Origin: Methylobacterium adhaesivum
GTDB lineage: Bacteria > Pseudomonadota > Alphaproteobacteria > Rhizobiales > Beijerinckiaceae
Assembly: GCF_022179065.1 (NCBI RefSeq)
Contig: NZ_BPQD01000011.1
Span: forward strand, 1-64,000
Direction of reading: 5' to 3'
Length of the DNA stretch: 64,000 nt
Shown here: piece after piece, positions 15,881 through 24,885 of the stretch
Layout: every line of letters begins with the position of its first letter
Numbering within the stretch: the stretch's first letter is position 1
Made by a program: the position numbers and the translations under genes
Notes under the pieces: model-generated
What the model was told of the DNA's origin: nothing
Seen by the model: the letters and a program-made list of their open reading frames with translations, nothing else
Databases searched by the model: none

Positions 15881-17610
15881 TGCGCGCCGTACCAATCACC
15901 GTCGAGACCGATATCCTCATCCTAGGGTCGGGGGGCGCCGGCCTGTTCGCGGCGCTGCACGCCAAGAAGGCCGCGCCCGACCTCGACGTCACCGTCGCGG
16001 TGAAGGGTCTGCTCGGCAAGTGCGGCTGCACCCGCATGGTCCAGGGCGGCTACAACGTCGCCCTCGCCCCAGGCGACTCGGTCGAGCGCCACTTCATGGA
16101 CACGATCGAGGGCGGCAAGTGGCTCAACAACCAGGAGCTGGCCTGGACCCTGGTCACCGAGGCGCAGGTCCGCATCCGCGAACTCGAGACCGAACTCGGC
16201 TGCTTCTTCGACCGCAATCCCGACGGCAGCGTCCACCAGAAGGCCTTCGCCGGGCAGACCTTCGACCGCACCGTGCACAAGGGCGACCTCACCGGCATCG
16301 AGATCATCAACCGCCTGTCCGAGCAGGTCTGGCGCCGCGACGTCCGGCGCCTGGAGGACCACCGCGCCCTCGAGCTGATCCCGGCGGCCGACGGCTCCGG
16401 CCTCGCCGGGGTCCTGATGCTCGACATGCGCACCGGGGACCCCGTCCTCGTCCGCGCCCGGGCGACCCTGCTCGCCACGGGCGGCGGCCCGACCATGTAC
16501 AAGTTCCACACGCCGTCCGGCGACAAGACCTGCGACGGCCTCGCCATGGCGCTTCGTGCCGGCCTGCCGTTGCGCGACATGGAGATGGTGCAGTTCCATC
16601 CCACCGGCCTGCTGGCGGGCGCGGGCACGCGCATGACCGGCACGGTGCTGGAGGAGGGTCTGCGGGGCGCGGGCGGTTACCTGCTCGACGCCTCCCGCGA
16701 GCGCTTCATGCATCACTACGATCCGCGCGCGGAGCGGGCGACCCGCGACGTCGTCAGCCGCTCGATCATGCGCCGCATCCGCGACGGCCATGCCACCCCG
16801 AACGGGGGCGTCTACATCCAGATGAGCCATCTCGGCCCCGAGGACGTACGGCGCAAGTTCAAGGGCATGGTCGAGCGCTGCGCCGATTGCGGCTTCGACC
16901 TCGCGGGCGGCCTCGTCGAGGTCATCCCGACCGCCCATTACATGATGGGCGGGGTCGAGTTCCGCCCCGGCTGCGGCACCGAGCTGCCGCGCCTCTACGC
17001 GGCGGGTGAGGATACCGGCGGGGTGCACGGCGCCAACCGCCTCGGCGGCAACGGTGTCGCCAACTCGACGGTGTTCGGCGGCCTCGCCGGCACGGCCATG
17101 GCCCGCGAGGTCCGGGGCGTGGGGGCTCTCGCCGAGCCCGACCCCCACGCGGTCGAGGCGGGGCTGGCCCGGGCCTACGGCCCCCTCGGACGCCCGGCGG
17201 GAGATCTCGGGGCGATCCGGGAAGCCCTCTACGCGACGATGTGGGACGATGTCGGCATCCTGCGCGACGCGGCCGGACTGGCGCGGGCCGGCGAGCGCCT
17301 CGACGCTCTGGCCGCCGCGGTGGCGCAGGCCGGCATCCCCGACGGCGACCGCCGCTACAACCTGACTTGGATGGACCGGCTCAACCTCGAGAACCTCGTC
17401 CTCGTCAGCCAGTCGATCCGCGCCGCGGCCCTGGCCCGCACCGACAGCCGGGGCGCGCATTTCCGGGAGGACTTCCCCGACGCCTCGGATCTCGCGACCT
17501 CGCACTACACCGTGGTGCGCCAGGGCGGGGACGGCCTCGACGTCGCCATGGAGCCCGTCGCCTTCACGCATGTGCGCCCCGGCGCCTCCCTGCTCGACGC
17601 GGCGGCCTGA
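15880..17610 (+). CDS. Succinate dehydrogenase/fumarate reductase-like flavoprotein with a His-to-Cys change at the flavin site
   Basis: A 576-residue FAD protein. The dinucleotide motif is GSGGAG (16-21). Dicarboxylate-binding and catalytic residues of the family are kept: H240 in FHPTG, R262 in EGLRGAGG, H353 in TAHYMMGG and R387 in GANRLGG. The position that carries covalently bound FAD in SdhA (SHTxAAQGG) reads CTRMVQGG, with Cys50 in place of His, so the flavin is probably not linked in the usual way. The retained residues say the substrate is still a dicarboxylate. It is the last gene of the operon that begins with the binding protein. Direction (dehydrogenation or reduction) is not settled by sequence. 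Confidence 0.85.
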   Translation: MRAVPITVETDILILGSGGAGLFAALHAKKAAPDLDVTVAVKGLLGKCGCTRMVQGGYNVALAPGDSVERHFMDTIEGGKWLNNQELAWTLVTEAQVRIRELETELGCFFDRNPDGSVHQKAFAGQTFDRTVHKGDLTGIEIINRLSEQVWRRDVRRLEDHRALELIPAADGSGLAGVLMLDMRTGDPVLVRARATLLATGGGPTMYKFHTPSGDKTCDGLAMALRAGLPLRDMEMVQFHPTGLLAGAGTRMTGTVLEEGLRGAGGYLLDASRERFMHHYDPRAERATRDVVSRSIMRRIRDGHATPNGGVYIQMSHLGPEDVRRKFKGMVERCADCGFDLAGGLVEVIPTAHYMMGGVEFRPGCGTELPRLYAAGEDTGGVHGANRLGGNGVANSTVFGGLAGTAMAREVRGVGALAEPDPHAVEAGLARAYGPLGRPAGDLGAIREALYATMWDDVGILRDAAGLARAGERLDALAAAVAQAGIPDGDRRYNLTWMDRLNLENLVLVSQSIRAAALARTDSRGAHFREDFPDASDLATSHYTVVRQGGDGLDVAMEPVAFTHVRPGASLLDAAA

Positions 17611-17778
17611 CCGCCCCCCGCGGGGCTCCACCCCAACGGAAGGTTCGCACGCGACGTTCCCGCGTTTCGTCGCCGTCATGGCGCGCCCGGAGACGATCCG
17701 TCGGCGCCCGGGACCGGCGGGAGCTGTTCCTCGCCGAGGTCCACGCCAAGCCGTGCCGCCGACCCCCCGCCCGGCACC

Positions 17779-18585
17779 TCAGCGCAGCAGGCCGGGGAGC
17801 GCCAGGGCGGTTGTGGTGAAGCCGATGGCCGCGAGCAGCGCCAGGACGACGGAGCGGAAGCGGCGCTGGTCGATACGCGAGAACAGCGACAGCCCGGCCA
17901 GTACGCTGACGAGAACGATGGGCAGCCCCAGGGCGAGGTCGGCCATCAGTTCGGGCGGGAACGGATTGAACAGCGCCAGGATCGCCAGGGACCAGACCTG
18001 CAGGACCAGGGTGAAGCTCTGGTAGACCGCCCGTTGCATGCGCGGCTCCCAGCCGCGCACGAGGCTCCAGGCGGTGGGCAGCGCGCCCGACAGCCCGGCG
18101 ATGCCCCCGAGGATGCCGCCGAGGAAGCCCACGGCGCCGTCGCTCCAGGCGTTGCCGAACGAGATCCGGTAGTCGCTGCGCAGCCGCGCCACCACGGCGC
18201 TGTAGAGGATCAGGAAGATCCCGATCAGCACCTTCACCACCTCGGGATTGAGATCCTTGAGGAGATGGATCCCGATCGGCGCCCCGAGGAGACCGGGGCC
18301 GATCATCGCCAGGGCCGTCGCGCGCGGCGGCAGGGTCCGCAGCCGCATCACCGACAGGACCTGCGAGAGGATGCTGCAGGTCAGCACCAGGGCCGTCGCC
18401 TCGATGGGCGCCCGGATCGACAGCAGGGTGCCGGAGGCCACCAGCGCGAAGGCGAAGCCCGTCAGCCCGGAGATGAGGCCGGCACAGCTCAGGCACAGGA
18501 CGATCTGAAGGGTTTCGCTCAACGTGCGTCTCGGTCTTCGGGCGGATCGGCGGGGGCAGGATCGCGCCGACAGGCCGGGATCCAT
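17779..18585 (-). CDS. tauE: TauE/SafE-family sulfite exporter
   Basis: A 268-residue membrane protein with about eight helices and the two-fold repeat of the TauE/SafE family (LISGLTGFAFALVASG and GGILGGIAGLSGALPTAW). Members export sulfite, sulfoacetate or related anions during sulfonate degradation. The gene is divergent from suyA, and the TCTTATATAAGA operator sits 15 bp upstream of this ATG. A TTG at 18522 is a possible alternative start, which would remove a basic leader of 21 residues. Co-regulation with suyAB is expected, since sulfite is the product of SuyAB. Confidence 0.82.
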   Translation of the reverse strand: MDPGLSARSCPRRSARRPRRTLSETLQIVLCLSCAGLISGLTGFAFALVASGTLLSIRAPIEATALVLTCSILSQVLSVMRLRTLPPRATALAMIGPGLLGAPIGIHLLKDLNPEVVKVLIGIFLILYSAVVARLRSDYRISFGNAWSDGAVGFLGGILGGIAGLSGALPTAWSLVRGWEPRMQRAVYQSFTLVLQVWSLAILALFNPFPPELMADLALGLPIVLVSVLAGLSLFSRIDQRRFRSVVLALLAAIGFTTTALALPGLLR

Positions 18586-18598
18586 CGCCGATCGCTTT

Positions 18599-18612
18599 GT
18601 CTTATATAAGAT
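18599..18612. promoter_or_regulatory. GntR-type operator candidate, copy 2
   Basis: TCTTATATAAGA is a perfect 12-bp palindrome, flanked by G and T exactly as copy 1. It is placed in the tauE promoter region of the divergent tauE-suyA spacer. Confidence 0.65.
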
Positions 18613-18748
18613 TCATGACTGGGCAAGCGCCTTGGCACGCCCAACCAGGCGCCCGGCGCCCTTTCTGCGAAAAACCGAACGGATGCATCTGGAACCCAAG
18701 CCTTCGTGCTTTCCGGTACGAACCGCAATTGACTGTGGAAATTATGAT

Positions 18749-18762
18749 GTCTTATACAAGAC
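18749..18762. promoter_or_regulatory. GntR-type operator candidate, copy 3
   Basis: TCTTATACAAGA lies 47 bp before the suyA start codon, on the suyA side of the tauE-suyA spacer. It differs from copy 2 at one central base only. Confidence 0.65.
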
Positions 18763-18808
18763 TAAGTCGCCGCAAAGAGCCGACGGCTTCACCAAGGAGG
18801 ATCCCGGA

Positions 18809-19126
18809 ATGAGCAGCCACGCCGGATCGGGTGGGGGGCGGACGAAGCCGCACCTTCTCGCCCACAGCCCGCTGGACAACGTCGCCGTCGCCGTCATCGA
18901 GGGCCTGAAGGCCGACACCGATGCGTTCGGCGTCATCACCGAGGACGATTCGACCTTCGCGGTGAACGTCCGCCACGACATCCCCATCGGCCACAAGGTC
19001 GCCCTCACCGACCTGAAGGCCGGCGATACGGCCATTAAGTACGGCCAGGATATCGGCAAGATCATCAAGGACGTCGCCAAGGGCGAGCATGTCCACGTCC
19101 AGAACCTCAAGACGAAGCGCTGGTGA
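18809..19126 (+). CDS. suyA: 3-sulfolactate sulfo-lyase small subunit
   Basis: A 105-residue protein of the UxaA/altronate dehydratase N-terminal type (SAF-like), with the segments [35 protein letters not shown] and AIKYGQDIG. Standing alone before a SuyB-like large subunit it corresponds to SuyA. SuyAB splits 3-sulfolactate to pyruvate and sulfite in the cytoplasm. An AAGGAGG ribosome binding site supports the ATG. The gap to suyB is 7 bp. The surrounding tauE, slcC, comC and sorAB genes make sulfolactate rather than altronate the expected substrate. Confidence 0.88.
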   Translation: MSSHAGSGGGRTKPHLLAHSPLDNVAVAVIEGLKADTDAFGVITEDDSTFAVNVRHDIPIGHKVALTDLKAGDTAIKYGQDIGKIIKDVAKGEHVHVQNLKTKRW

Positions 19127-19133
19127 GGTCGCG

Positions 19134-20414
19134 ATGCCCGGAGAGTCCATCATGAACGCCCCCGAGACCACCTCCCCCTTCGTCGGCGGAGCCCCCGACC
19201 AGTTCGCCACCTCGGCGCTGGGCTCCAGCCGCGCCTCCGTGGACACCAAGGCCGCCACCTTCATGGGCTGGCGCCGCGAGAACGGTCGCGTCGGCGTGCG
19301 CAACCACGTCGTCCTCCTGCCCCTGGACGACCTCTCGAACGCCTCCTGCGAGGCGGTCGCCAACAACGTGAAGGGCACGATGGCCCTGCCCCACGCCTAC
19401 GGCCGGCTGCAGTTCGGCGAGGATCTCGAACTCCACTTCCGCACCCTGATCGGCATCGGCTCCAACCCGAACGTCGCGGCCGTGGTGGTCATCGGCATCG
19501 AGGACCAGTGGACCAACCGGATCGTCGAGGGCATCGCCAAGACCGGCAAGCCCGTGGTCGGGTTCGGCATCGAGGGGTACGGCGACATCGCCACCATCGC
19601 CAAGGCCAGCTACCAGGCCAAGCGCTTCGTGCAATGGGCGACCGAGCTGCCCCGCGAGGAATGCCCGATCTCGGACCTGTGGATCTCGACGAAGTGCGGC
19701 GAGTCCGACACCACCACGGGCCTGTCCTCCTGCCCCACCGTGGGCAACCTCTACGACAAGCTGATCCCGCAGGGGATCTACGGCGTGTTCGGCGAGACCT
19801 CGGAGATCACCGGTGCCGAGCACCTCTGCCGGGAGCGCGCGGCGACGCCCGAGATCGGCGACAAGTGGTTTTCCATGTGGAAGTCCTACCAGGACGACGT
19901 CATCGAGGCGCACAAGACCGACGACCTCTCGGATTCCCAGCCGACCAAAGGCAACATCCTCGGGGGCCTGAGCACCATCGAGGAGAAGGCGCTCGGTAAT
20001 CTCGAGAAGATCGGCCACGATTGCCGCTACATCGACGCGTTGCAGCCGGCCGAGGCGCCCGCCAAGGGACCGGGCCTGTACTACATGGACACCTCGTCGG
20101 CGGCGGCCGAATGCATTACCCTGATGGCGGCGGCGGGCTACGTGGTCCATACCTTCCCCACCGGGCAGGGCAACGTCATCGGCAACCCGATCGTCCCGGT
20201 GATTAAGATCACCGGCAACCCGCGCACGGTGCGCACCATGGGCGAACACATCGACGTCGACGTCTCGGGCGTACTCACCCGCGAGATGACCATCCCGCAG
20301 GCGGGCGACGCCCTGATCGACATGGTGGTGCGCACCGCGAATGGCCGGCTCACGGCCGCCGAATCCCTCGGCCACCGCGAGTTCGTCATGACGAAACTGT
20401 ACCGGAGCGCCTAA
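19134..20414 (+). CDS. suyB: 3-sulfolactate sulfo-lyase large subunit
   Basis: A 426-residue UxaA-family lyase. Family landmarks are [19 protein letters not shown] near the start, [30 protein letters not shown] with cluster-type Cys residues, and [19 protein letters not shown]. It forms the iron-dependent sulfo-lyase with SuyA. ATG 19134 has GAGG five bases upstream; ATG 19152 with GGAGAG is an equally possible start. UxaA and GarD paralogues dehydrate sugar acids, but no sugar-acid genes are present here. Confidence 0.88.
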   Translation: MPGESIMNAPETTSPFVGGAPDQFATSALGSSRASVDTKAATFMGWRRENGRVGVRNHVVLLPLDDLSNASCEAVANNVKGTMALPHAYGRLQFGEDLELHFRTLIGIGSNPNVAAVVVIGIEDQWTNRIVEGIAKTGKPVVGFGIEGYGDIATIAKASYQAKRFVQWATELPREECPISDLWISTKCGESDTTTGLSSCPTVGNLYDKLIPQGIYGVFGETSEITGAEHLCRERAATPEIGDKWFSMWKSYQDDVIEAHKTDDLSDSQPTKGNILGGLSTIEEKALGNLEKIGHDCRYIDALQPAEAPAKGPGLYYMDTSSAAAECITLMAAAGYVVHTFPTGQGNVIGNPIVPVIKITGNPRTVRTMGEHIDVDVSGVLTREMTIPQAGDALIDMVVRTANGRLTAAESLGHREFVMTKLYRSA

Positions 20415-20574
20415 CCGGCGACTTCTCCCGCCGCGTTCCGGCCTGGGACGCGGCGTCTCACCCCGACGCCATCGGGGTTTCGCGAAGGCGGAAACTTCGC
20501 CGAGGCGGACACTTCCAGGGGATGAAGACCGCGTAGGCGGCGCATCCCGTTCGAAGCGCGCGTGAGGAACGCCC

Positions 20575-21945
20575 ATGAGAGTTCTGCGATCGATCTACGG
20601 CCAGGTCCTGATCGGAATCGCCCTCGGCATCGTCGTGGGCGTGCTCTTTCCCGAGTTCGCCGTCGGCCTGAAGATCCTCGGCGACATGTTCGTCAACCTG
20701 ATCAAGATGGTCGTCGGTCCGGTGATCTTCTGCACGGTGGTGGTCGGCATCGCCCATGTCGGCGATATGAAGAGCGTCGGCCGCATGGGCCTGAAGACGC
20801 TGGTCTATTTCGAGGTGTCGACGACGGTGGCGCTGGCCGCCGGCCTCCTCTTCGTCAACCTCCTGCGGCCCGGCGACGGCATCAACGCCTCCATCGAGAG
20901 CCTCGACGCCAAGAGCGTGTCCGCCATCGCCGGCAAGGCCCACGCCCAGAGCGTGATGGAGATCATCGCCAACATCATCCCGCACAGCGCCGTCGACGCC
21001 TTCGCCAAGGGCGACCTCCTCCAGGTGATGTTCTTCTCCGTGCTGGTCGGGATGGGGCTGGCCGCCATGGGGCCGAAGGGGCAATTCCCCCTCAAGGTGA
21101 TCCATGCCTTCGGCGATATCCTGATGAAGGTCGTGGGCATCATCATGCGCTTCGCCCCCATCGGGGCATTCGGCGCCATGGCCTTCACCATCGGCAAGTT
21201 CGGGCTCGGCATCCTCGCCCAGTACGGGATGCTGATCCTGTCGCTCTACCTGACCTTCTTCGTGTTCATCGTGCTGTTCCTCGGCGGCGTGATGCGGTTC
21301 TATGTGGGCCTGAGCCTATGGAAGCTGTTCCTCTACGTCCGCGAGGAAATGTTCATTCTCCTCGGCACAACCAGCACCGAATCGGTCCTGCCGCGCCTGA
21401 TGGCCAAGCTCGGCGGGCTCTCCGTGGAGAAGGGCGTGACCGGCCTCGTGATGCCGGCGGGCCTGTCGTTCAACATGGACGGGTCGTGCATCTACCTCAC
21501 CATGGCGATCGGCTTCATCGCCCAGGCGCTCAACATCCCGCTCACCTGGGAGCAGGAGCTCGGGCTCCTCGCCATCGCCCTCGTGACCTCGAAGGGGGTG
21601 GCCGGCGTCGCTGGGGCGATCCTGTTCGTGCTCGCTGCGACGCTCCAGGCGTCGCAGCTCCTCCCCGTCGCCGGCATCGCGCTGATCATCGGCGTCGACC
21701 GCATCCTCAACGAGCTGCGCTGCATCACCAACGCCATCGGCAATATGGTGGCGACCCTGGTGATCGCCCGCTGGGAGGGCAAGATCGACCTCGCCCATGC
21801 CCGCGCCGTCCTCGACGGGCGCATCCAGCCCGACCTCGACTCCCTCGACGAGCCGGATGAGGCGATCGAGGGCACGCCCGCCCCCATCGCCGCCCCGAGC
21901 CCGGCCCGCCACCGGGCGCTGCCCGCCGTGATCCCGGCCACCTGA
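20575..21945 (+). CDS. dctA: DctA-family C4-dicarboxylate:cation symporter
   Basis: A 456-residue dicarboxylate/amino acid:cation symporter. It carries the TSTESVLP-type serine-rich loop (LLGTTSTESVLPRLMAKL), GLVMPAGLSFNMDGSCIYLT and the ALVTSKGVAGVAGA re-entrant loop. DctA proteins take up succinate, fumarate and malate. In this operon the natural cargo may be a sulfonated acid such as sulfolactate or sulfosuccinate. The C-terminal 40 residues are Pro/Ala-rich and extend beyond the usual family end. It lies 160 bp after suyB. Confidence 0.88.
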   Translation: MRVLRSIYGQVLIGIALGIVVGVLFPEFAVGLKILGDMFVNLIKMVVGPVIFCTVVVGIAHVGDMKSVGRMGLKTLVYFEVSTTVALAAGLLFVNLLRPGDGINASIESLDAKSVSAIAGKAHAQSVMEIIANIIPHSAVDAFAKGDLLQVMFFSVLVGMGLAAMGPKGQFPLKVIHAFGDILMKVVGIIMRFAPIGAFGAMAFTIGKFGLGILAQYGMLILSLYLTFFVFIVLFLGGVMRFYVGLSLWKLFLYVREEMFILLGTTSTESVLPRLMAKLGGLSVEKGVTGLVMPAGLSFNMDGSCIYLTMAIGFIAQALNIPLTWEQELGLLAIALVTSKGVAGVAGAILFVLAATLQASQLLPVAGIALIIGVDRILNELRCITNAIGNMVATLVIARWEGKIDLAHARAVLDGRIQPDLDSLDEPDEAIEGTPAPIAAPSPARHRALPAVIPAT

Positions 21946-21979
21946 CGGATCGCGTTCCCCAAACCGGAGCCCCAGGGCC

Positions 21980-22954
21980 ATGCCGACATCCCACGCCCCG
22001 ACGGGCCGCCCACCGAAAGTGGTGATCGCCGAATTCATGGACGAGGCCGCCATTGCGGCCGAGCTCGGCGGCTTCACGACGCTCTACGACCCGGCCCTCG
22101 TCGACCGGCCGGACGACCTCCGGGCGGCGCTGGCCGACGCCGACGCCCTCGTGGTCCGGAACCGCACCCAGGTGAACGCGGCGCTCCTCGCCGCCGCGCC
22201 CGATCTCAAGGCGGTCGGGCGCCTCGGCGTCGGCCTCGACAACATCGACCTCGCGGCCTGCCGGGAGCGCGGCATCGCTGTCTACCCCGCCACCGGCGCC
22301 AACGACGTCGCGGTGGCCGAGTACGTGATCGGCACCGCGATGCTGCTCCTGCGCGGGGCCTACGGTGCCACCGCCGCCGTGGCGGCCGGGTCCTGGCCGC
22401 GCAACGCGCTGATGGGCCGGGAGATCTCGGGCAAGCGCCTCGGCCTCGTCGGGTTCGGCGCCATCGCCCGCGAGACCGCCCACCGCGCCCTCGCCCTCGG
22501 GATGCGGGTCTCGGCCCACGACCCCTTCGTGCCGGCCGACGATCCGGCCTGGCGGATGGGCGGCGGCACGGTCGCGCGGGCGCCGGACCGCGTCGCCCTC
22601 ATCGCCGACAGCGACGTCCTGTCCCTACACGTACCGCTGACGCCCGAGACCCGGGAGATGATCGATGCGTCCGTCATCGCCCGGATGCCGGCCGGGGCGA
22701 TCCTCATCAACGCCGCCCGGGGCGAGGTGGTGGACGCCGCTGCCGTCGTCGACGCCCTGCGCTCCGGGCATCTCGGCGGGGCCGCCCTCGATGTGTTCGC
22801 GAAAGAACCCCTCGATGCCGCGGCGGGCGCCCCGTTCCGCGATCTGCCCAACCTCATCCTGACGCCGCATATCGCCGGGGTGACGCAGGAATCCAACGTG
22901 CGCGTCTCCCGCGTCACGGCGCAGGCCGTGCGCCGCCACCTCTCCGAGGGCTGA
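21980..22954 (+). CDS. slcC: (S)-sulfolactate dehydrogenase-like D-2-hydroxyacid dehydrogenase
   Basis: A 324-residue NAD-dependent dehydrogenase of the D-3-phosphoglycerate dehydrogenase family. It shows GRLGVGLDNIDL, a Rossmann motif in LGLVGFGAIARETA, the catalytic Arg in INAARGEVVD, Glu in ALDVFAKEPLD and His in LTPHIAG. It has the catalytic core only, without the ACT domain of SerA. SlcC oxidises (S)-sulfolactate to sulfopyruvate and works with ComC to invert the chirality of sulfolactate. It follows dctA by 34 bp and precedes comC by 5 bp, which supports this assignment over serine synthesis. Confidence 0.82.
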   Translation: MPTSHAPTGRPPKVVIAEFMDEAAIAAELGGFTTLYDPALVDRPDDLRAALADADALVVRNRTQVNAALLAAAPDLKAVGRLGVGLDNIDLAACRERGIAVYPATGANDVAVAEYVIGTAMLLLRGAYGATAAVAAGSWPRNALMGREISGKRLGLVGFGAIARETAHRALALGMRVSAHDPFVPADDPAWRMGGGTVARAPDRVALIADSDVLSLHVPLTPETREMIDASVIARMPAGAILINAARGEVVDAAAVVDALRSGHLGGAALDVFAKEPLDAAAGAPFRDLPNLILTPHIAGVTQESNVRVSRVTAQAVRRHLSEG

Positions 22955-22959
22955 AAGCC

Positions 22960-23949
22960 ATGCCGACCCTGAGCCTCGCCGCCGCCCACACCCTCGTCAC
23001 CGACGCCCTGGTCCGCTGCGGAACGCTGGCGCCCGCGGCCCACAGCGTCGCCCGCGCCCTCGTCGGGGCCGAAGCCGATGGGCTGAAGGGACACGGGCTC
23101 TCGCGGGTGGCCTCCTATGCGGCCCAGGTCCGGGCCGGCAAGGTGGTGGGCGATGCCGCGATCGCGGTGACGCGGCCCCGGCCCGGTCTGCTGGCCGTCG
23201 ACGCCGCCCACGGCTTCGCCTACCCGGCCCTCGACGCCGTGCTGGAGCAGCTTCCGGCCCTGGTCCGGGAGCAGGGCGTCGCAGCGGCCGGCATCCGGCG
23301 CTCGCACCATTGTGGCGCCGCCGGCCGGCCCGTGGAGGCCCTGGCCGAGGCCGGGCTCGTGGCGATCCTGCTCGCCAACACACCCGCCGCCATGGCGCCC
23401 TGGGGCGGGTCGCGGGCGGTGTTCGGGACGAACCCCCTCGCCTTCGCCTGCCCCCTGCCGGGCCGCGCCCCCATCGTCGTCGACCTGTCCCTCTCGAAGG
23501 TGGCGCGTGGCGCGATCATGGCCGCCCGCCAGCGCGGCGAGGCCATTCCGGAGGGCTGGGCCCTCGACGCCGCCGGGCAGCCGACGACCGATGCCGGCGC
23601 GGCCCTCAAGGGCACCATGGTGCCGCTCGGCGACGCGAAGGGTACGGCGCTGGCCCTGATGGTGGAGCTCCTCGCCGCCGGCCTGACCGGCGGGCGGTTC
23701 GCCGGGGAGGCCAGCTCGTTCCTCGACGCCGAGGGCGATCCGCCGGGCACCGGGCAGCTCGTCATCGCCCTCGCGGCCGATGCGTTCGGGCCCGGGGCCC
23801 TGGCGCGGTTCGGGGAACTCGCCGGCTCCATCGAGGCGCAGGACGGGGCGCGGCTGCCCGGTGCCCGCCGCCTCGCGCTGCGGGCCCGGGCCGAGGCCGA
23901 GGGGCTCAGCGTCCCGGACGCCCTCGTGGCCGAGATCGAGGCGCTGTGA
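22960..23949 (+). CDS. comC: (R)-sulfolactate dehydrogenase-like enzyme (malate/L-sulfolactate dehydrogenase family)
   Basis: A 329-residue NAD(P)-dependent dehydrogenase of the Ldh2/malate dehydrogenase family. It contains DGLKGHGLSRV, the catalytic His region RRSHHCGAAGRPVE, VFGTNPLAFACPLP and a C-terminal GxG-rich domain. ComC reduces sulfopyruvate to (R)-sulfolactate, the isomer used by SuyAB. Beside slcC it would racemise sulfolactate through sulfopyruvate. Relatives also act on malate, so oxidation of a sulfonated malate is possible if the pathway starts from sulfosuccinate. Confidence 0.8.
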   Translation: MPTLSLAAAHTLVTDALVRCGTLAPAAHSVARALVGAEADGLKGHGLSRVASYAAQVRAGKVVGDAAIAVTRPRPGLLAVDAAHGFAYPALDAVLEQLPALVREQGVAAAGIRRSHHCGAAGRPVEALAEAGLVAILLANTPAAMAPWGGSRAVFGTNPLAFACPLPGRAPIVVDLSLSKVARGAIMAARQRGEAIPEGWALDAAGQPTTDAGAALKGTMVPLGDAKGTALALMVELLAAGLTGGRFAGEASSFLDAEGDPPGTGQLVIALAADAFGPGALARFGELAGSIEAQDGARLPGARRLALRARAEAEGLSVPDALVAEIEAL

Positions 23950-24110
23950 CCATGAAAGCCGCGATCCCGGGCGGGATCCGCTTCCGACCCCCGGCTCTGC
24001 GCATCGACCGATTGCCCGGAGCTGGGCTCGGGCTTAACGAAGGGCGGGACACCGTGCTGGGAAACCTCTCCTTTCCTCCTCCCACGCCCGGGGAGCAGCG
24101 GCGCACCGAC

Positions 24111-24839
24111 ATGGAACGCACGGGTAGCAATGCGGTGGGCTTCCGCCCCCTCTATCGACAGGTCTACGACACGCTCCTGCGCCGCCTCGCCGACGCGGTC
24201 TGGCAGCCGGGCCAGATCCTGCCCAGCGAGGGCGTGCTCGCGGCCGAGCTCGGCGTCAGCCAGGGCACGGTGCGCAAGGCCCTCGATGCCCTGACCGCCG
24301 ACAGCCTGCTGGTGCGCCGGCAGGGGCGCGGCACCTTCGTGGCCGAGCACGACGACAAGCAGAGTGTCTTCCGCTTCTTCAAGCTGCGTCCCGACGGGGC
24401 GGTCGCCGGCACCCCGACGAGCCGCGTCGTCTCTGCCACGGAGGCCGCCGCCACCCTCGACGAGCGCGACCGCCTCGCCCTTCTGCGCAACGCGCGGGTG
24501 GTGCGGATGGAGCGGGTGCGCGCCCTCGACGGCCGGCCCTGTCTCGTCGAGACGATCGCCGTCCCGGCGACCCTGTTTCCCGGCCTCGCGGCCATGGAAC
24601 TCCCGAACACGCTCTACAGCCTCTACGCCACCCGGTTCGGCATCACGATCGCCACCGCGCACGAGCGCCTGAAGGCGATCGCGCTGCCCGCTGACAAGGC
24701 CGAGCTGCTGGGCAGGCCCGCCGGAACGCCGGTCCTCGAAGTCGACCGCGTCGCCGTCGATCTCGAGGACCGGCCGGTGGAGTGGCGCCTGTCGACCTGC
24801 CTGACCGAGGACATCCACTACGCCTCCGTGCTGCGGTGA
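24111..24839 (+). CDS. GntR-family (HutC/UTRA) transcriptional regulator 2
   Basis: A 242-residue regulator with a winged helix (RPLYRQVYDTLLRRLADAVW, LPSEGVLAAELGVSQGTVRK) and a UTRA domain (VVSATEAAATL to VEWRLSTCL). It is paralogous to the GntR at 10953. As the regulator inside the sulfolactate operon it is the best candidate to bind the three TCTTATAnAAGA sites. The ATG lacks a strong ribosome binding site but is the only start just before the HTH domain. It is preceded by a 161-bp spacer after comC. Confidence 0.87.
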   Translation: MERTGSNAVGFRPLYRQVYDTLLRRLADAVWQPGQILPSEGVLAAELGVSQGTVRKALDALTADSLLVRRQGRGTFVAEHDDKQSVFRFFKLRPDGAVAGTPTSRVVSATEAAATLDERDRLALLRNARVVRMERVRALDGRPCLVETIAVPATLFPGLAAMELPNTLYSLYATRFGITIATAHERLKAIALPADKAELLGRPAGTPVLEVDRVAVDLEDRPVEWRLSTCLTEDIHYASVLR

Positions 24840-24885
24840 CCGCGCGGACGGGGCGGGCGACGCGGCCGGTCGAGGAGATGCCGGA

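Noticed and set aside
12849-17610. Housekeeping succinate dehydrogenase and fumarase
   Set aside because: Gene order, coupling to an ABC binding protein, the missing covalent-FAD His and the sulfonate neighbourhood do not fit the core sdhCDAB locus.
18809-20414. Altronate or galactarate dehydratase assignment for the UxaA-family pair
   Set aside because: No hexuronate genes are nearby, whereas tauE, slcC, comC and sorAB are; the separate small and large subunits fit SuyA and SuyB.
20415-20574. Long frames opposite suyB and dctA
   Set aside because: They run antisense through clearly conserved genes and arise from GC-rich third codon positions; no family features were seen in them.
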